Below are positions 8,708 to 18,768 of a stretch of 64,000 nucleotides of DNA, piece by piece (position 1 is the first letter of the stretch; each line of letters begins with the position of its first letter). The notes under the pieces were generated by a model. It was not told the origin of the DNA, searched no databases, and saw only the letters and a program-made list of their open reading frames with translations. The translations under genes were made by a program, and so were the position numbers. The DNA lies in contig CAZMZG010000001.1 in assembly GCA_964570785.1 (NCBI GenBank), forward strand, positions 18,296 through 82,295. Reading direction: 5' to 3'. Source of the DNA: Thermatribacter sp964570785 (GTDB taxonomy: Bacteria; Atribacterota; Atribacteria; Atribacterales; Thermatribacteraceae).

Positions 8708-11700
8708 TCAACCAGTAATCCAGATTTGATTTTTATTCACAACTCCTTCCAGAGCGTTGATTAGGTCCTCGTTCCAGGTAACCCGAAAACTTTTGCCAAG
8801 CTCTATGGACCACTTTTTTTCTCTTCCAGTTAGATTCAGGACTACAGGATATTTGCCTGGAAATCTGGATAAGCAGTCTTTTAGGTAGAGAATGGTTCGG
8901 CGTATATCTCTTGTAGTTTCCAATTCTATGAAGATGCTTGGATAGGATTCTTGGGATAGCTCTTCAAGGCTGATCAGTCTTTCTGCAATTATCTTATTGT
9001 CGTTGTTGTCTATGGGGTCAATTTTACCCTCGACACACAACACATTATTTGTTGAAAAGTTTTCTTGAAATTGGTTAACAAGATTTGGAAAAATTATGAC
9101 CTCGATAGCACCTGATTCGTCTTCCAGGCTTACAAATAACATGTCCTTTCCTTTTTTAGTCATTATTTTACGAACGTCAGTAACCACTCCTACCAGGCGC
9201 ACATTGACTTTATCGTTTAGAAATTTAGCTTCTTCAATAGATAGAAAATTAAGGTGTGGGTATTGAGAGAGTATCTTTGATACCGGGTGGTCACTAACGT
9301 AGAGACCTAAGGTTTCTTTTTCCATCCGCAGGATTTCCTGATGTTCAAGTTCTCTGGGTTCTTTAAGCAAACGTTCTGGATCCTCCGCATTTTGCTGGTC
9401 ACTCCCAAAGAGAGAAATTTGCCTTTTGGAGTCTTTCTTTTTGCTTTTTGCGTAGTGCTTTATAAGTTCTTCAAGTGAATCCAGCAGTTGCGCCCTGTTG
9501 GAGTGCAAAGAATCGAAAGCTCCAGCTTTTATTAAGCTTTCTAAGACTCTTTTGTTGACCACTCTGTTATCGGTTCTCTGAAGAAAATCAAAGATGCTTT
9601 TATATTTTGATTCCTCACGGTGGGAAAGGATTTCTTCTACAGCATTTTCGCCAACATTTTTAATAGCTGCAAGACCAAAACGAATCTTTTTTTCGCCTAC
9701 AACAGTGAAATTGGCCAGGCTTTCGTTAATGTCAGGAGGCAAAACTTTTATTCCCAAGTTTTTACATTCCGTTATAAACTTGGCTACTTTGTCAGTATCG
9801 TTGGCTACACTGGTCAGACAGGCGGTAAGGTATTCCGTAGGATAGTGAGCTTTCAAATAAGCAGTTTGATAAGAAATTAAAGCATAAGCTGTGCTGTGGG
9901 ACTTGTTGAAACCGTAGCCTGCGAAATACTCAATTAGATCAAATATTTCTGCAGCTATTTTGGGATCATAGCCTCTTTTTTGAGCTCCTTCGATGAATTT
10001 TTCACGTTGTTCTTTCATAACCTCAGGTTTTTTCTTACCCATTGCTCGGCGGAGGATGTCAGCTTCCCCCAGGGTAAAGCCGGCCATATGGCTGGCTATT
10101 TTCATGACCTGTTCCTGATAAAGGATAACGCCATAAGTTTCTTGCAAGATCTCTTTGAGATGGGGGTGGGGATATTCAATTTTAACTCTTCCATGTTTGC
10201 GCTGTATAAAATCTTCAACCATACCACTACCCAGAGGCCCAGGGCGGTAAAGGGCCAACAGGGCTATGAGGTCTTCGATGCCCTCCGGTTTCAATTTTTT
10301 CAAAAGTTCTTTCATGCCCGAGCTTTCAAGCTGGAATACTCCAGTGGTCTCTCCTCGAGCTAAGAGTTCTAAGGTTTGGGTATCGTCAAGAGGTATGTTC
10401 TCAAGATCGATTTCTTCTTGTCGTGTTTTCTTAGCTATGTTCAGTGTTCTTTCAATTACGGTAAGGGTTCGCAGCCCGAGAAAATCCATTTTGAGAAGAC
10501 CCAGTTCCTGCAGGGAGTCCATGTCAAATTGGGTTACTATTTCCTGACCGTTCATCTTTTGAAGGGGTACATAGTAGGTCAGCGGTTTATCGGAAATGAC
10601 CACGCCTGCTGCATGGACTGAAGCATGTCGACACAACCCTTCTATTTTAAGGGCAATTTCCAAAAGCTTTCTGGTTTGAGCGTTTTCTTCCCAGAGCTTG
10701 CGTAATTGAGGATTTTCTTTTAATGCTCTTTCTAAAGTTACCCCTGGTCCTCCAGGGATCAATTTGGCTATTTTATCAACGTCTCCGTAGCTCCATCCCA
10801 GAGCTCTTCCCACATCCCGGATTGCCTGGCGAGCCATCATCCTACCAAAGGTAATGATCTGAGCGACATTGGTACTTCCATATTTTTCGGCAACATACTT
10901 TATGACTTCGTCTCTTCGCTCGAAACAAAAGTCTATATCTATATCTGGCATGCTGACTCTTTCCGGGTTTAAAAAGCGTTCGAATAAGAGACCATATTTG
11001 AGCGGGTCAATATTGGTTATTCCTAAGGTATAAGCCACAATGCTTCCTGCTGCGGAACCCCTACCCGGTCCCACCATGATGCCCTTTTTGCGTGCAAAAT
11101 TTATAAAGTCCCACACAATTAAAAAATAAGCGGTGTAGCCCATCTCGTATATGATTTTTAACTCGTACTCTAACTGTTTTTGGGCTACTTCGGGAGGAGG
11201 ATCTCCGTATCTCTTTTTAAGACCTTCAAGGCACAGGTGACGAAGGTAACCATAGAGATCAAATCCTTGAGGAGGCTTGAAATCAGGGAGCAGGGTTTTG
11301 CCGAGTTCAAGCTCCACGTTAGACTCAGTTGCAATTAATAGAGTGTTTTCCAGTGTTTCTGGGATTTCTTTAAAGCTTTCTATCATTTCTTCTTTGGTTT
11401 TCAGGTAAAACTGCTGGGTGGGGAAACGCAATCTTTTGGGATCTTCAAGGGTAGTGGCGGTTTGAATAGCCAGTATAACATCGTGTACTGCGGCATCTTC
11501 TGCTTCCAGATAATGAGCATCGTTGGTTGCCACTAAGGGAATACGGTGTTTTCGACTTATTTCCAGTAAGGCCTGATTAACAGCTTTTTGTTCGGGTATT
11601 AGATTTTTTTGTAGTTCAAGAAAGAAGTTACCTTTGCCAAAGATCTCTTCATATTCGAGAGCAATTTGGGTTGCTTTCTGAAGGTCTCCAGAAAGTATTG

Positions 11701-12151
11701 CTTTTGGTATTTCTCCAGCCAGACAGGCAGACAAAGCAAACAGACCCCTGGAATGCTCTCTAAGCAGCGACTTATCAACTCGCGGTTTATAGTAAAAACC
11801 TTCGAGATATGCTTTGCTTACCAGTTCGACTAAATTTCGGTATCCTTCTTGATTTTTAGCTATGAGCACTAAATGATAGGCCGGTTCGCTTCCTTTAAGA
11901 GCTGTTTTTTCGAACCTGCTACCGGGGGCAACATAAACTTCGCACCCTATAATGGGTTTAATTCCCCGGGATTTGGCTTTTTTGTAAAACTCGACAGCTC
12001 CATACATTACGCCGTGATCAGTGAGAGCCACTGCTTCCATATCATTTTCTTGAACCTTGTCTAACAGATCGTCTATGCGAATTGCTCCGTCCAGAAGGCT
12101 GTATTCGCTATGGACATGAAGATGCACGAATTTCATATCTTGTTTTTTCAT
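8708..12151 (-). CDS. dnaE: DNA polymerase III alpha subunit
   Basis: Replicative C-family DNA polymerase, 1147 residues. The N-terminal PHP domain begins with HLHVHSEYSLLDG. The polymerase core has GPGRGSAAGS and the catalytic motif PDIDIDF near residue 400. The tandem helix-hairpin-helix region (GYGFNKSHSTAYALI and following) and a C-terminal OB-fold (VRLVGVVTDVR, about residue 990) are present. No DEDD proofreading domain is inserted, so it is DnaE rather than PolC. The ATG at 12151 overlaps the gatB stop codon (ATGA), which implies coupled translation within the long purine/gat operon. Confidence 0.97.
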   Translation of the reverse strand: MKKQDMKFVHLHVHSEYSLLDGAIRIDDLLDKVQENDMEAVALTDHGVMYGAVEFYKKAKSRGIKPIIGCEVYVAPGSRFEKTALKGSEPAYHLVLIAKNQEGYRNLVELVSKAYLEGFYYKPRVDKSLLREHSRGLFALSACLAGEIPKAILSGDLQKATQIALEYEEIFGKGNFFLELQKNLIPEQKAVNQALLEISRKHRIPLVATNDAHYLEAEDAAVHDVILAIQTATTLEDPKRLRFPTQQFYLKTKEEMIESFKEIPETLENTLLIATESNVELELGKTLLPDFKPPQGFDLYGYLRHLCLEGLKKRYGDPPPEVAQKQLEYELKIIYEMGYTAYFLIVWDFINFARKKGIMVGPGRGSAAGSIVAYTLGITNIDPLKYGLLFERFLNPERVSMPDIDIDFCFERRDEVIKYVAEKYGSTNVAQIITFGRMMARQAIRDVGRALGWSYGDVDKIAKLIPGGPGVTLERALKENPQLRKLWEENAQTRKLLEIALKIEGLCRHASVHAAGVVISDKPLTYYVPLQKMNGQEIVTQFDMDSLQELGLLKMDFLGLRTLTVIERTLNIAKKTRQEEIDLENIPLDDTQTLELLARGETTGVFQLESSGMKELLKKLKPEGIEDLIALLALYRPGPLGSGMVEDFIQRKHGRVKIEYPHPHLKEILQETYGVILYQEQVMKIASHMAGFTLGEADILRRAMGKKKPEVMKEQREKFIEGAQKRGYDPKIAAEIFDLIEYFAGYGFNKSHSTAYALISYQTAYLKAHYPTEYLTACLTSVANDTDKVAKFITECKNLGIKVLPPDINESLANFTVVGEKKIRFGLAAIKNVGENAVEEILSHREESKYKSIFDFLQRTDNRVVNKRVLESLIKAGAFDSLHSNRAQLLDSLEELIKHYAKSKKKDSKRQISLFGSDQQNAEDPERLLKEPRELEHQEILRMEKETLGLYVSDHPVSKILSQYPHLNFLSIEEAKFLNDKVNVRLVGVVTDVRKIMTKKGKDMLFVSLEDESGAIEVIIFPNLVNQFQENFSTNNVLCVEGKIDPIDNNDNKIIAERLISLEELSQESYPSIFIELETTRDIRRTILYLKDCLSRFPGKYPVVLNLTGREKKWSIELGKSFRVTWNEDLINALEGVVNKNQIWITG

Positions 12152-13605
12152 TCCTCTCCGGAAAGTTTTTTAACCAGAATATTTTTGACCATTTCTGGAT
12201 CCGCCTGCCCACGTGTTACTTTCATAACCTGTCCTATGAGATAGTGTAACGCTTTTTCTTTGCCACTCAGATAATCAGCTACGCTTTGGGGGTTCTTTTC
12301 TATGATTTCAAAAACTATTTTCTCAAGTTCTTTCTCACTGTTTATCATTGAGATGCCTTTTTTAGCTATAATTTCCCGGGCTGTTAAACCACTCTTAAAC
12401 ATTTCTTCAAGAATTTCTTTACCTATATTTGCGGTTATCTCTCTCTTTTCAACAAGCTTTAAGAGCCCTACAAGCTTCTGGGGTGTTATTTTACTTTTGT
12501 CAATGCTCTGGTTCGTTATGTTAAGGTTTTTGCGTACTTCCGTTACTATCCAGTTACAGATAAGTTGCGATTTGGGCATAAGTTTCACACATTCTTCGAA
12601 AAAGTCAGCAATTTCTTTTTCCTGAGTTAGAACTTCAGCTTCACTTTCTGTGAGTTCGTAGTCTACCATCAGTCGTTCTTTTCTTTCTAAGGGTAGCTCT
12701 GAAAGGTTACTTTTTATTTCCTCAACAAGTTGACTGTCTATTGTGATAGGTAACAAATCAGGATCGGGGAAATATCGGTAATCTTCGGCTTCTTCTTTGC
12801 CTCGGGCCGAAACTGTGACTTGCTTTGTTTCATCCCAGTGTCTGGTTTCCTGTTCTATGATTTGGTTGTTCAAGAGCATTTTTCTTTGTCTTTCTACCTC
12901 AAATTTTAAAGCTTTATAAACCGAACGAAATGAATTCATATTCTTTACTTCTACTTTGGTGCCCATGCTTCCTTCTTTTAAAGAAACGGAGACATTGGCA
13001 TCACAGCGCAACGAACCCTCTTCCATGTTTCCATCGCTTACTCCAATATAGCGCACCAGACGCCGAAGCATGTTCAAAAATTCTCGGGCTTCTTCAGGGG
13101 AAGAGAGGTCTGGTTCGGTTACTATCTCTACCAGGGGAATTCCGCAGCGGTTAAAATCCACTCCCGAGGTGGATGGGGGCAAATCTGGACCTTCATGGAT
13201 TAGCTTTCCAGCGTCCTCCTCAAGATGTACTCTTTTTATGTTGACTTTTTTGCGTTTGCTCTGAAAAGAAAACTCCATGAAACCATTTTTGCCAATAGGT
13301 AGGTCATATTGTGAAATTTGATATCCCTTGGGAAGATCCGGGTAAAAATAGTTTTTACGGTGGAATACTGCTTGGGGGAGTATTTCACAATTTAAGGCCA
13401 AGGCAGTTCTAATGGCTAATTTAAGTGCTTCAGCGTTAAGAACTGGTAACGAACCAGGTAAGCCTGTACAGACTGGACAAATAAGAGTGTTGGGATCTTT
13501 TCCTATGTAATCAGTTGCGCACTGGCAAAAAAGCTTGCTTTTGGTTAGTAGCTGACAGTGTATTTCCAGGCCTATGGTTATGAAAGTTTCGATTTGTTCA
13601 TTCAT
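12148..13605 (-). CDS. gatB: Asp-tRNA(Asn)/Glu-tRNA(Gln) amidotransferase subunit B
   Basis: GatB activates the carboxyl group of mischarged Glu-tRNA(Gln) or Asp-tRNA(Asn) with ATP so that ammonia from GatA can form the amide. The 485-residue protein starts with the typical ITIGLEIHCQLLTKSKLFC. It has the PVCTGLPGSLPVLN segment, the HLEEDAGKLIHE motif and a C-terminal YqeY-like helical tail ending near GQVMKVTRGQADP. ATG 13605 overlaps the end of gatA by 8 nt. The open frame extends 82 codons upstream inside gatA, but those codons are not gatB-like. Subunits C, A and B are contiguous. Confidence 0.97.
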   Translation of the reverse strand: MNEQIETFITIGLEIHCQLLTKSKLFCQCATDYIGKDPNTLICPVCTGLPGSLPVLNAEALKLAIRTALALNCEILPQAVFHRKNYFYPDLPKGYQISQYDLPIGKNGFMEFSFQSKRKKVNIKRVHLEEDAGKLIHEGPDLPPSTSGVDFNRCGIPLVEIVTEPDLSSPEEAREFLNMLRRLVRYIGVSDGNMEEGSLRCDANVSVSLKEGSMGTKVEVKNMNSFRSVYKALKFEVERQRKMLLNNQIIEQETRHWDETKQVTVSARGKEEAEDYRYFPDPDLLPITIDSQLVEEIKSNLSELPLERKERLMVDYELTESEAEVLTQEKEIADFFEECVKLMPKSQLICNWIVTEVRKNLNITNQSIDKSKITPQKLVGLLKLVEKREITANIGKEILEEMFKSGLTAREIIAKKGISMINSEKELEKIVFEIIEKNPQSVADYLSGKEKALHYLIGQVMKVTRGQADPEMVKNILVKKLSGEE

Positions 13606-15100
13606 AGGCTTTCTCCTTTCTGGCAGGGATTTCTGGAAAAGGAGCCCCAAGAGCAAGCCCTTCTTCAATAAATGAGCCCAAACCAAACAGAGATCCTTCC
13701 TGAAAAGGTTTGCCAATAATTTGGAGGCCAATGGGAAGACTTTTGGCGTAGCCACAGTTAACCGAGAGCGCTGGTATACCAGCCATTGCAGAGGGAATTG
13801 TGAATACGTCTGCCAGGTACATTTGGTAAGGATCCCAAGTTCTTTCTCCAAACAGGAAAGGAAGGCATGGCGATACAGGCGTGATTAGAAGGTCGCAGGT
13901 TTCGAAAGCTTTTTCAAAGTCCTGCTTCACCAGAGTCCTGACTTTCATTCCTTTAAGATAGAATTCATCATAGTAGCCAGAACTTAAAGAATAAGTACCC
14001 AGGATTATACGTCTTTTAACTTCTTTGCCAAATCCCTGGGTGCGGGTCTTGAGGTACATTTCTTGTAGCTCGGTTGCTTCTTTAGCTCTGAAACCATATA
14101 GTACCCCGTCGTATCTCGCCAGGTTGGAGCTGGCTTCCGAGGGAGCAACTATGTAATAGGCTTCGAGAGCGTAAAAGGTGTGGGGTAAAGAAACTTCAAC
14201 CAGCTTAACTCCTTCCTTCTCCAGGAAAGTTATGGTGTTTTGGAGGCTACCAATAATTTCGGAGTCTACACTTTCTGAGAAATACTCTTTGGGCAACCCT
14301 ATTCTTAGTTTTTTAACTTCTTCTCGGGAAAGTATTTCTTGAGCCTGAAAAGCTGGATAAGGGGCACATGTCGAGTCTTTTTCGTCTTTGCCGCTAATTA
14401 TTTCAAAAATAGTTGCACAATCCTTGACTGTTCTGGTAATTGGTCCCACCTGGTCCAGAGAAGAAGCGAAACTGACCAGTCCAAAACGAGATACCCGGCC
14501 ATAAGTGGGTCTTAGGCCCACTACTCCGCAAAATGCGGCTGGCTGTCTTATGGAACCCCCAGTATCTGACCCCAAAGACACGGGAGCTTCTAAAGCAGAC
14601 ACACAGGCACTTGAACCCCCACTTGATCCTCCAGGTACTCTACTTAGGTCGAAAGGGTTTCTGGTGGGTCCAAAGGCACTGTTTTCAGTTGAGGACCCCA
14701 TGGCAAACTCATCCATATTGGTTTTGCCAATGATGAGAGCTCCTTGAGATTTGAGCCTGGAAACCACGGTAGCATCGTAGGGGGGTATGAAGCCCTCCAG
14801 TATTTTAGAGGCACAGGTAGTGGGTATGTTTTTTGTACAGATATTATCTTTGATGGCGATTGGAATTCCAAAAAGAGGAGGGAGCTCCTCGGGATTTGCT
14901 TCTTCGAGCTGTTTATCCAGCAATTGTGCTTCGTCCAGAATGGATTCCCGGTTAACAAACAAAAAAGCATGCAGGTGAGGGTCAACTTCTTCAATTCTTC
15001 GCAAAAACACCTGAACCAGCTCTTTTACCAGTATTTCCCTGTTTTTGATAAGCTTTTGATAATCCTCCAGGGAAAAGTTCTTAAAATCCTTTATGTCCAT
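13598..15100 (-). CDS. gatA: Asp-tRNA(Asn)/Glu-tRNA(Gln) amidotransferase subunit A
   Basis: Amidase-signature glutaminase subunit that releases ammonia from glutamine for GatB. About 500 residues. The catalytic Ser-cisSer-Lys triad is visible as the Lys in IAIKDNICT, the PGGSSGGSSA loop, and the GSDTGGSIRQPA motif. ATG 15100 is chosen because AGGTG lies 6 nt upstream; a GTG at 15109, directly after the gatC stop, would add three residues. Together with gatB and gatC this indicates an indirect route to Gln-tRNA or Asn-tRNA. Confidence 0.96.
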   Translation of the reverse strand: MDIKDFKNFSLEDYQKLIKNREILVKELVQVFLRRIEEVDPHLHAFLFVNRESILDEAQLLDKQLEEANPEELPPLFGIPIAIKDNICTKNIPTTCASKILEGFIPPYDATVVSRLKSQGALIIGKTNMDEFAMGSSTENSAFGPTRNPFDLSRVPGGSSGGSSACVSALEAPVSLGSDTGGSIRQPAAFCGVVGLRPTYGRVSRFGLVSFASSLDQVGPITRTVKDCATIFEIISGKDEKDSTCAPYPAFQAQEILSREEVKKLRIGLPKEYFSESVDSEIIGSLQNTITFLEKEGVKLVEVSLPHTFYALEAYYIVAPSEASSNLARYDGVLYGFRAKEATELQEMYLKTRTQGFGKEVKRRIILGTYSLSSGYYDEFYLKGMKVRTLVKQDFEKAFETCDLLITPVSPCLPFLFGERTWDPYQMYLADVFTIPSAMAGIPALSVNCGYAKSLPIGLQIIGKPFQEGSLFGLGSFIEEGLALGAPFPEIPARKEKAYE

Positions 15101-15109
15101 TTTTTTCAC

Positions 15110-15406
15110 CTACTTGTCAACTATTTTAGGAACAATGATGTAATTCCCGCTCACCTGAGGAGCACGTTCCAAAATTTTTTGATACTCGGGCCACTCCACT
15201 GGTTGGTCTGGATTGGTTGGAGGGTTGCTCCAGGAAATGTGAGAAGTTGGCGAAACGTTTTTCAGATCCAGCTCTTCGAGTTTTGCAAAGTGAGAAACAA
15301 TGCTGTTAATATCTTCAAAAAAAGCCTGTAGTTCTTCTTCTTTGAAACTTAGTTTCGCGAGTTGTGCCACTTTCTTTATTTCTTCCAGGTCGACCTTTAG
15401 GCCCAC
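15110..15406 (-). CDS. gatC: Asp-tRNA(Asn)/Glu-tRNA(Gln) amidotransferase subunit C
   Basis: Small structural subunit (98 residues) that wraps around GatA and holds the GatCAB complex together. It has the family's N-terminal helix KKVAQLAKLSFKEEE and the C-terminal extended segment with ERAPQVSGNYIIVPKIV, typical of GatC. Start is GTG 15406 with AGAGGTGA six bases upstream. It lies 6 nt after ligA and immediately before gatA. Confidence 0.95.
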   Translation of the reverse strand: MGLKVDLEEIKKVAQLAKLSFKEEELQAFFEDINSIVSHFAKLEELDLKNVSPTSHISWSNPPTNPDQPVEWPEYQKILERAPQVSGNYIIVPKIVDK

Positions 15407-15412
15407 AACCAG

Positions 15413-17461
15413 TCACCTCTCTTTTCGAAAAGAAACTTGCCTTTCCTGATCCAGGATTTTGTAAAATTCTTCTTCAGTCAAAATGGGAATTTTTCTGTTT
15501 TCTGCTTCCTTTAACTTAGAACCGGGGTTTTTGCCCACGATAAGGAAATCTGTACGCGATGAAACTGCGTTGGCTGCTTTTCCTCCTTTTTCTTCAATAA
15601 TTTTTTTAACTTCGTCTCGAGAGAAACGTTCCAGCGCACCAGTAACGACAAAGACTTTATCAGTAAAGAAGCTACTTTTGGGTTTTTCTTCCGGAGTTTG
15701 AGGTTCAATACCCAGGTTAAGCAGTTCATCGATCATTTTTTGGTTTTCAGGATTGGCAAAGAATTGCACTATAGAATCTGCTACTATAGGGCCTATCCCT
15801 TCAATTCTTAAGAGATCCTCTTTTTTTGCTTCTCTAAGCTTTTGAATATCTTTAAGGTTTTCGGCAAGTAATTGGGCTATGTACTCTCCAACGTGCCTAA
15901 TACCAAGAGCAAAAATGAACCTGGAAAGAGATCTCTTTTTAGAGCGCTCTAAGGCATTAATAAGGTTTTCAGCAGATTTTGGACCCATCCGTTCAAGCTT
16001 TTCAAGCTGACCCTTAGTTAATCTATAAAGATCAGAAATGCTTTTTACAAGCCCTTTGTCTACCAGTTGATCCACGATTTTTTCTCCTAAACCTTCTATG
16101 TCCATAGCTGCCCGCGAGGCCCAGTGTTTTATTCTTTCTTTTATTTGGGCTGGACAGCTGGCATTGATACAACGCCAGGCCACTTCTCCCTCTTCTCTGT
16201 ACACTTGGCTACCACATACTGGGCATTTCTTAGGCATGGTGAAAACTTTTTCCTCTCCAGTTCTCTTTTCTTTGATCACTCTTACTATTTCTGGGATTAC
16301 TTCACCGGCCCTTCCCACGGTTACCCAGTCCCCTATGCGCACGTCTTTTCTACGGATTTCGTCTTCGTTGTGTAGTGTTGCCCTTTTGATGACTACCCCG
16401 CCCACTTCTACTGGTTCAAGCACGGCTACTGGGGTAAGAGTTCCAGTCCTTCCCACGTTTACTTCTATATCTATCACTCGAGTCAACCCATAAGTCGGTT
16501 GGAATTTGAAAGCAATGGCCCAGCGGGGGCTCTTGGTTGTTGCTCCTAATCTTTCTTGCTGGCGTAAGGAATTCACTTTTACAACCAGACCGTCTATGTC
16601 GTAATCCAGGGATTTTCTCTTTTCCTCCCACTCTTTATGCGTGGCTATTATTTCGTCTATAGAGCTTACCAGCTTAGAGTGGGGGTTTACCTTGAAACCC
16701 AATTTTTTCAGGCATTGAAGCACTTGCCAGTGAGTTTCGGGCTGGTAGTCACTTTCAATGAAAAAGGCCGAATAAACAAAAATGTCGAGATGCCTTTTGG
16801 CGGTTATGTTAGGATCGAGCTGCCTCAAAGAACCAGCAGCAGCATTTCTGGTATTAGCAAAAGGAACTTCTCCACTGCTTCTTCTTTCTGCGTTTAGTTT
16901 CTCAAAATCTTTTTTGGGCATGAAGATCTCACCTTGAACTTCTATTATTTGTGGTGGTGTGGATCCTTGAAGCTTCAGTGGAATGCTTCTTATGGTTCTG
17001 AGATTGGGAGTTACGTCTTCCCCGGTTAATCCGTCGCCCCTGGTTCCACCTCTCACAAAAATTCCATTTTCATAGCGCAGGTTTACGGCCAGCCCGTCTA
17101 TTTTTAGTTCCACAACATATTCAACCTTGTCTTCTCCAAGCCAGCGTTTTACACGCTGATCAAATTCTCGTATCTCTTCGTCTGAAAAGGCATTGTTTAA
17201 GCTCAGCAGGGGTCTACTGTGGACAAAGGAAGGAAAAGCTTCCTGGGGTTTTCCTGCTACCCTTTGGGTGGGAGAATCAGGAGTGACGAACTCTGGGTAT
17301 TTACTTTCTAACTCTTCAAGTTTTCTCATTAAAGCGTCGTATTCAGCATCGGATATTTCCGGAGAATTTAATACATAATATCTGTAGTCGTGATAGTGGA
17401 TTATTTCTCGAAGTTTTTCGATTTCCTGACGGATTTCCCCCTTTTCTTCCACAGAGACCAC
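15413..17461 (-). CDS. ligA: NAD-dependent DNA ligase
   Basis: Seals nicks using NAD+ in replication and repair. The 682-residue length is standard. Domains in order are Ia (HDYRYYVLNSPEISDAEYD), adenylation with catalytic Lys in ELKIDGLAV (about residue 122), an OB-fold, a four-cysteine zinc finger (CPVCG near 408 with CINASCP), helix-hairpin-helix repeats and a C-terminal BRCT domain (KVFVVTGALERFSRDEV). Start is GTG 17461, 4 nt after the purA stop. The ribosome-binding site is weak, so translation may be coupled to purA. Confidence 0.97.
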   Translation of the reverse strand: MVSVEEKGEIRQEIEKLREIIHYHDYRYYVLNSPEISDAEYDALMRKLEELESKYPEFVTPDSPTQRVAGKPQEAFPSFVHSRPLLSLNNAFSDEEIREFDQRVKRWLGEDKVEYVVELKIDGLAVNLRYENGIFVRGGTRGDGLTGEDVTPNLRTIRSIPLKLQGSTPPQIIEVQGEIFMPKKDFEKLNAERRSSGEVPFANTRNAAAGSLRQLDPNITAKRHLDIFVYSAFFIESDYQPETHWQVLQCLKKLGFKVNPHSKLVSSIDEIIATHKEWEEKRKSLDYDIDGLVVKVNSLRQQERLGATTKSPRWAIAFKFQPTYGLTRVIDIEVNVGRTGTLTPVAVLEPVEVGGVVIKRATLHNEDEIRRKDVRIGDWVTVGRAGEVIPEIVRVIKEKRTGEEKVFTMPKKCPVCGSQVYREEGEVAWRCINASCPAQIKERIKHWASRAAMDIEGLGEKIVDQLVDKGLVKSISDLYRLTKGQLEKLERMGPKSAENLINALERSKKRSLSRFIFALGIRHVGEYIAQLLAENLKDIQKLREAKKEDLLRIEGIGPIVADSIVQFFANPENQKMIDELLNLGIEPQTPEEKPKSSFFTDKVFVVTGALERFSRDEVKKIIEEKGGKAANAVSSRTDFLIVGKNPGSKLKEAENRKIPILTEEEFYKILDQERQVSFRKER

Positions 17462-17465
17462 TCTC

Positions 17466-18752
17466 TCAAAAGAATTCTTTTCTTATTATTGTATCACTTC
17501 TATCAGGGCCTACCGAAATCAGAACTACAGGCACGCCGCTTAAGTCCTCGATGAATTCTATGTACTGTCTGGTTTCTCTGGGAAGATTCCGATATTCTCT
17601 TATTCCTGAAATATCTCCTTTCCAGCCCGAAAAGGTTTCGTAAACTGGTTCACAATAGGTCCAGTAAAGAGGATTGACAGGGAATTCTTCAACTTCTTCT
17701 CCCTCAATTCTATAAGCTCTGCATATTTTTACTTCAGGTATGTTGCTTAGAACATCCAGTTTGGTAAGAGCGAGCCACTTGATATTATTGATACGCACTG
17801 CATATTTGAGTACTACTCCATCAAGCCACCCACATCTTCTTGGACGGCCAGTAGTTGCTCCAAACTCTTGGCCCTTTTCTCTGAGCAGGTTTCCAGTTTC
17901 GTTTCTGAGTTCTGTGGGAAAAGGACCTTTGCCAACTCTTGAAGTGTAAGCCTTGCATATTCCCACTACCTCAATGTTTTCAAGCAGCCCTATACCTGCT
18001 CCCAATATAGCACCACTTGCAATGGGGTGCGAAGAAGTAACGAAAGGGTAGGTGCCGTGATCAAGGTCCAGCATCGAACCTTGTGCTCCTTCGATCAGTA
18101 TATTTTTTCCTTCTTTAGCCGCTTGATAGATCATTAGCGAAGTATCTGCAATCCACTCTTTGAACACCTGGAAGTATTCATAGTATTTATACAATATTTC
18201 ATCAAACTTCAGAGGGGGGTGTCCAAAGACTTTTTTGAGAAGAGCGTTCTTGTAGCATATGGCCATTTTAAGTTTAGTGGCAAAGTTGAGCTCATCCAGC
18301 ATGTCTCCCACCCTTATCCCCCAGCGAGCTACTTTATCTTCATAGCAGGGTCCAATTCCTCTGCCTGTAGTACCCAGTTTTTGGTCGCCTCTAAACTCTT
18401 CAATCAATTTGTCTAGGATTTTGTGATAAGGCATAACCAGGTGAGCCTTGCCACTGATACGGATGCGTTCTGTAACTTTTTCATCCTGTTTTCGCAAAAT
18501 ATCTAACTCTTCAATAAGCGATTCTGGATCTATTACCATTCCATCACCGAGTATGCATGTGCTGTTTTGGTGAAGAATTCCTGAGGGCAAAACGTGGAAT
18601 ACGTATTTTTTGCCTTCTACCATGACTGTATGACCAGCATTGCTACCCCCCTGGGCCCTTACCACCAAATCCGCATTTTCGCTAAGGTAGTCGACTACTT
18701 TTCCTTTGCCTTCATCGCCCCAGTGAGTACCAACGACTATGTAAATAGACAC
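17466..18752 (-). CDS. purA: Adenylosuccinate synthetase
   Basis: Condenses IMP and aspartate using GTP, the committed step to AMP. The 428-residue protein has the GTP-binding GDEGKGK motif (residues 12-18), NAGHTVMVEGKKYVFHVLPSG, GTTGRGIGPCYEDK and the ATTGRPRRCGWLD loop for IMP. Start is GTG 18752 with AGGAGG 11 nt upstream. It follows guaA and guaB in one operon, so both branches from IMP are co-expressed. Confidence 0.97.
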   Translation of the reverse strand: MSIYIVVGTHWGDEGKGKVVDYLSENADLVVRAQGGSNAGHTVMVEGKKYVFHVLPSGILHQNSTCILGDGMVIDPESLIEELDILRKQDEKVTERIRISGKAHLVMPYHKILDKLIEEFRGDQKLGTTGRGIGPCYEDKVARWGIRVGDMLDELNFATKLKMAICYKNALLKKVFGHPPLKFDEILYKYYEYFQVFKEWIADTSLMIYQAAKEGKNILIEGAQGSMLDLDHGTYPFVTSSHPIASGAILGAGIGLLENIEVVGICKAYTSRVGKGPFPTELRNETGNLLREKGQEFGATTGRPRRCGWLDGVVLKYAVRINNIKWLALTKLDVLSNIPEVKICRAYRIEGEEVEEFPVNPLYWTYCEPVYETFSGWKGDISGIREYRNLPRETRQYIEFIEDLSGVPVVLISVGPDRSDTIIRKEFF

Positions 18753-18768
18753 TTAGAGAAACCTCCTA

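Noticed and set aside
13606..13851. 82-codon extension of gatB
   Set aside because: It lies wholly inside gatA in another frame and has no GatB similarity.
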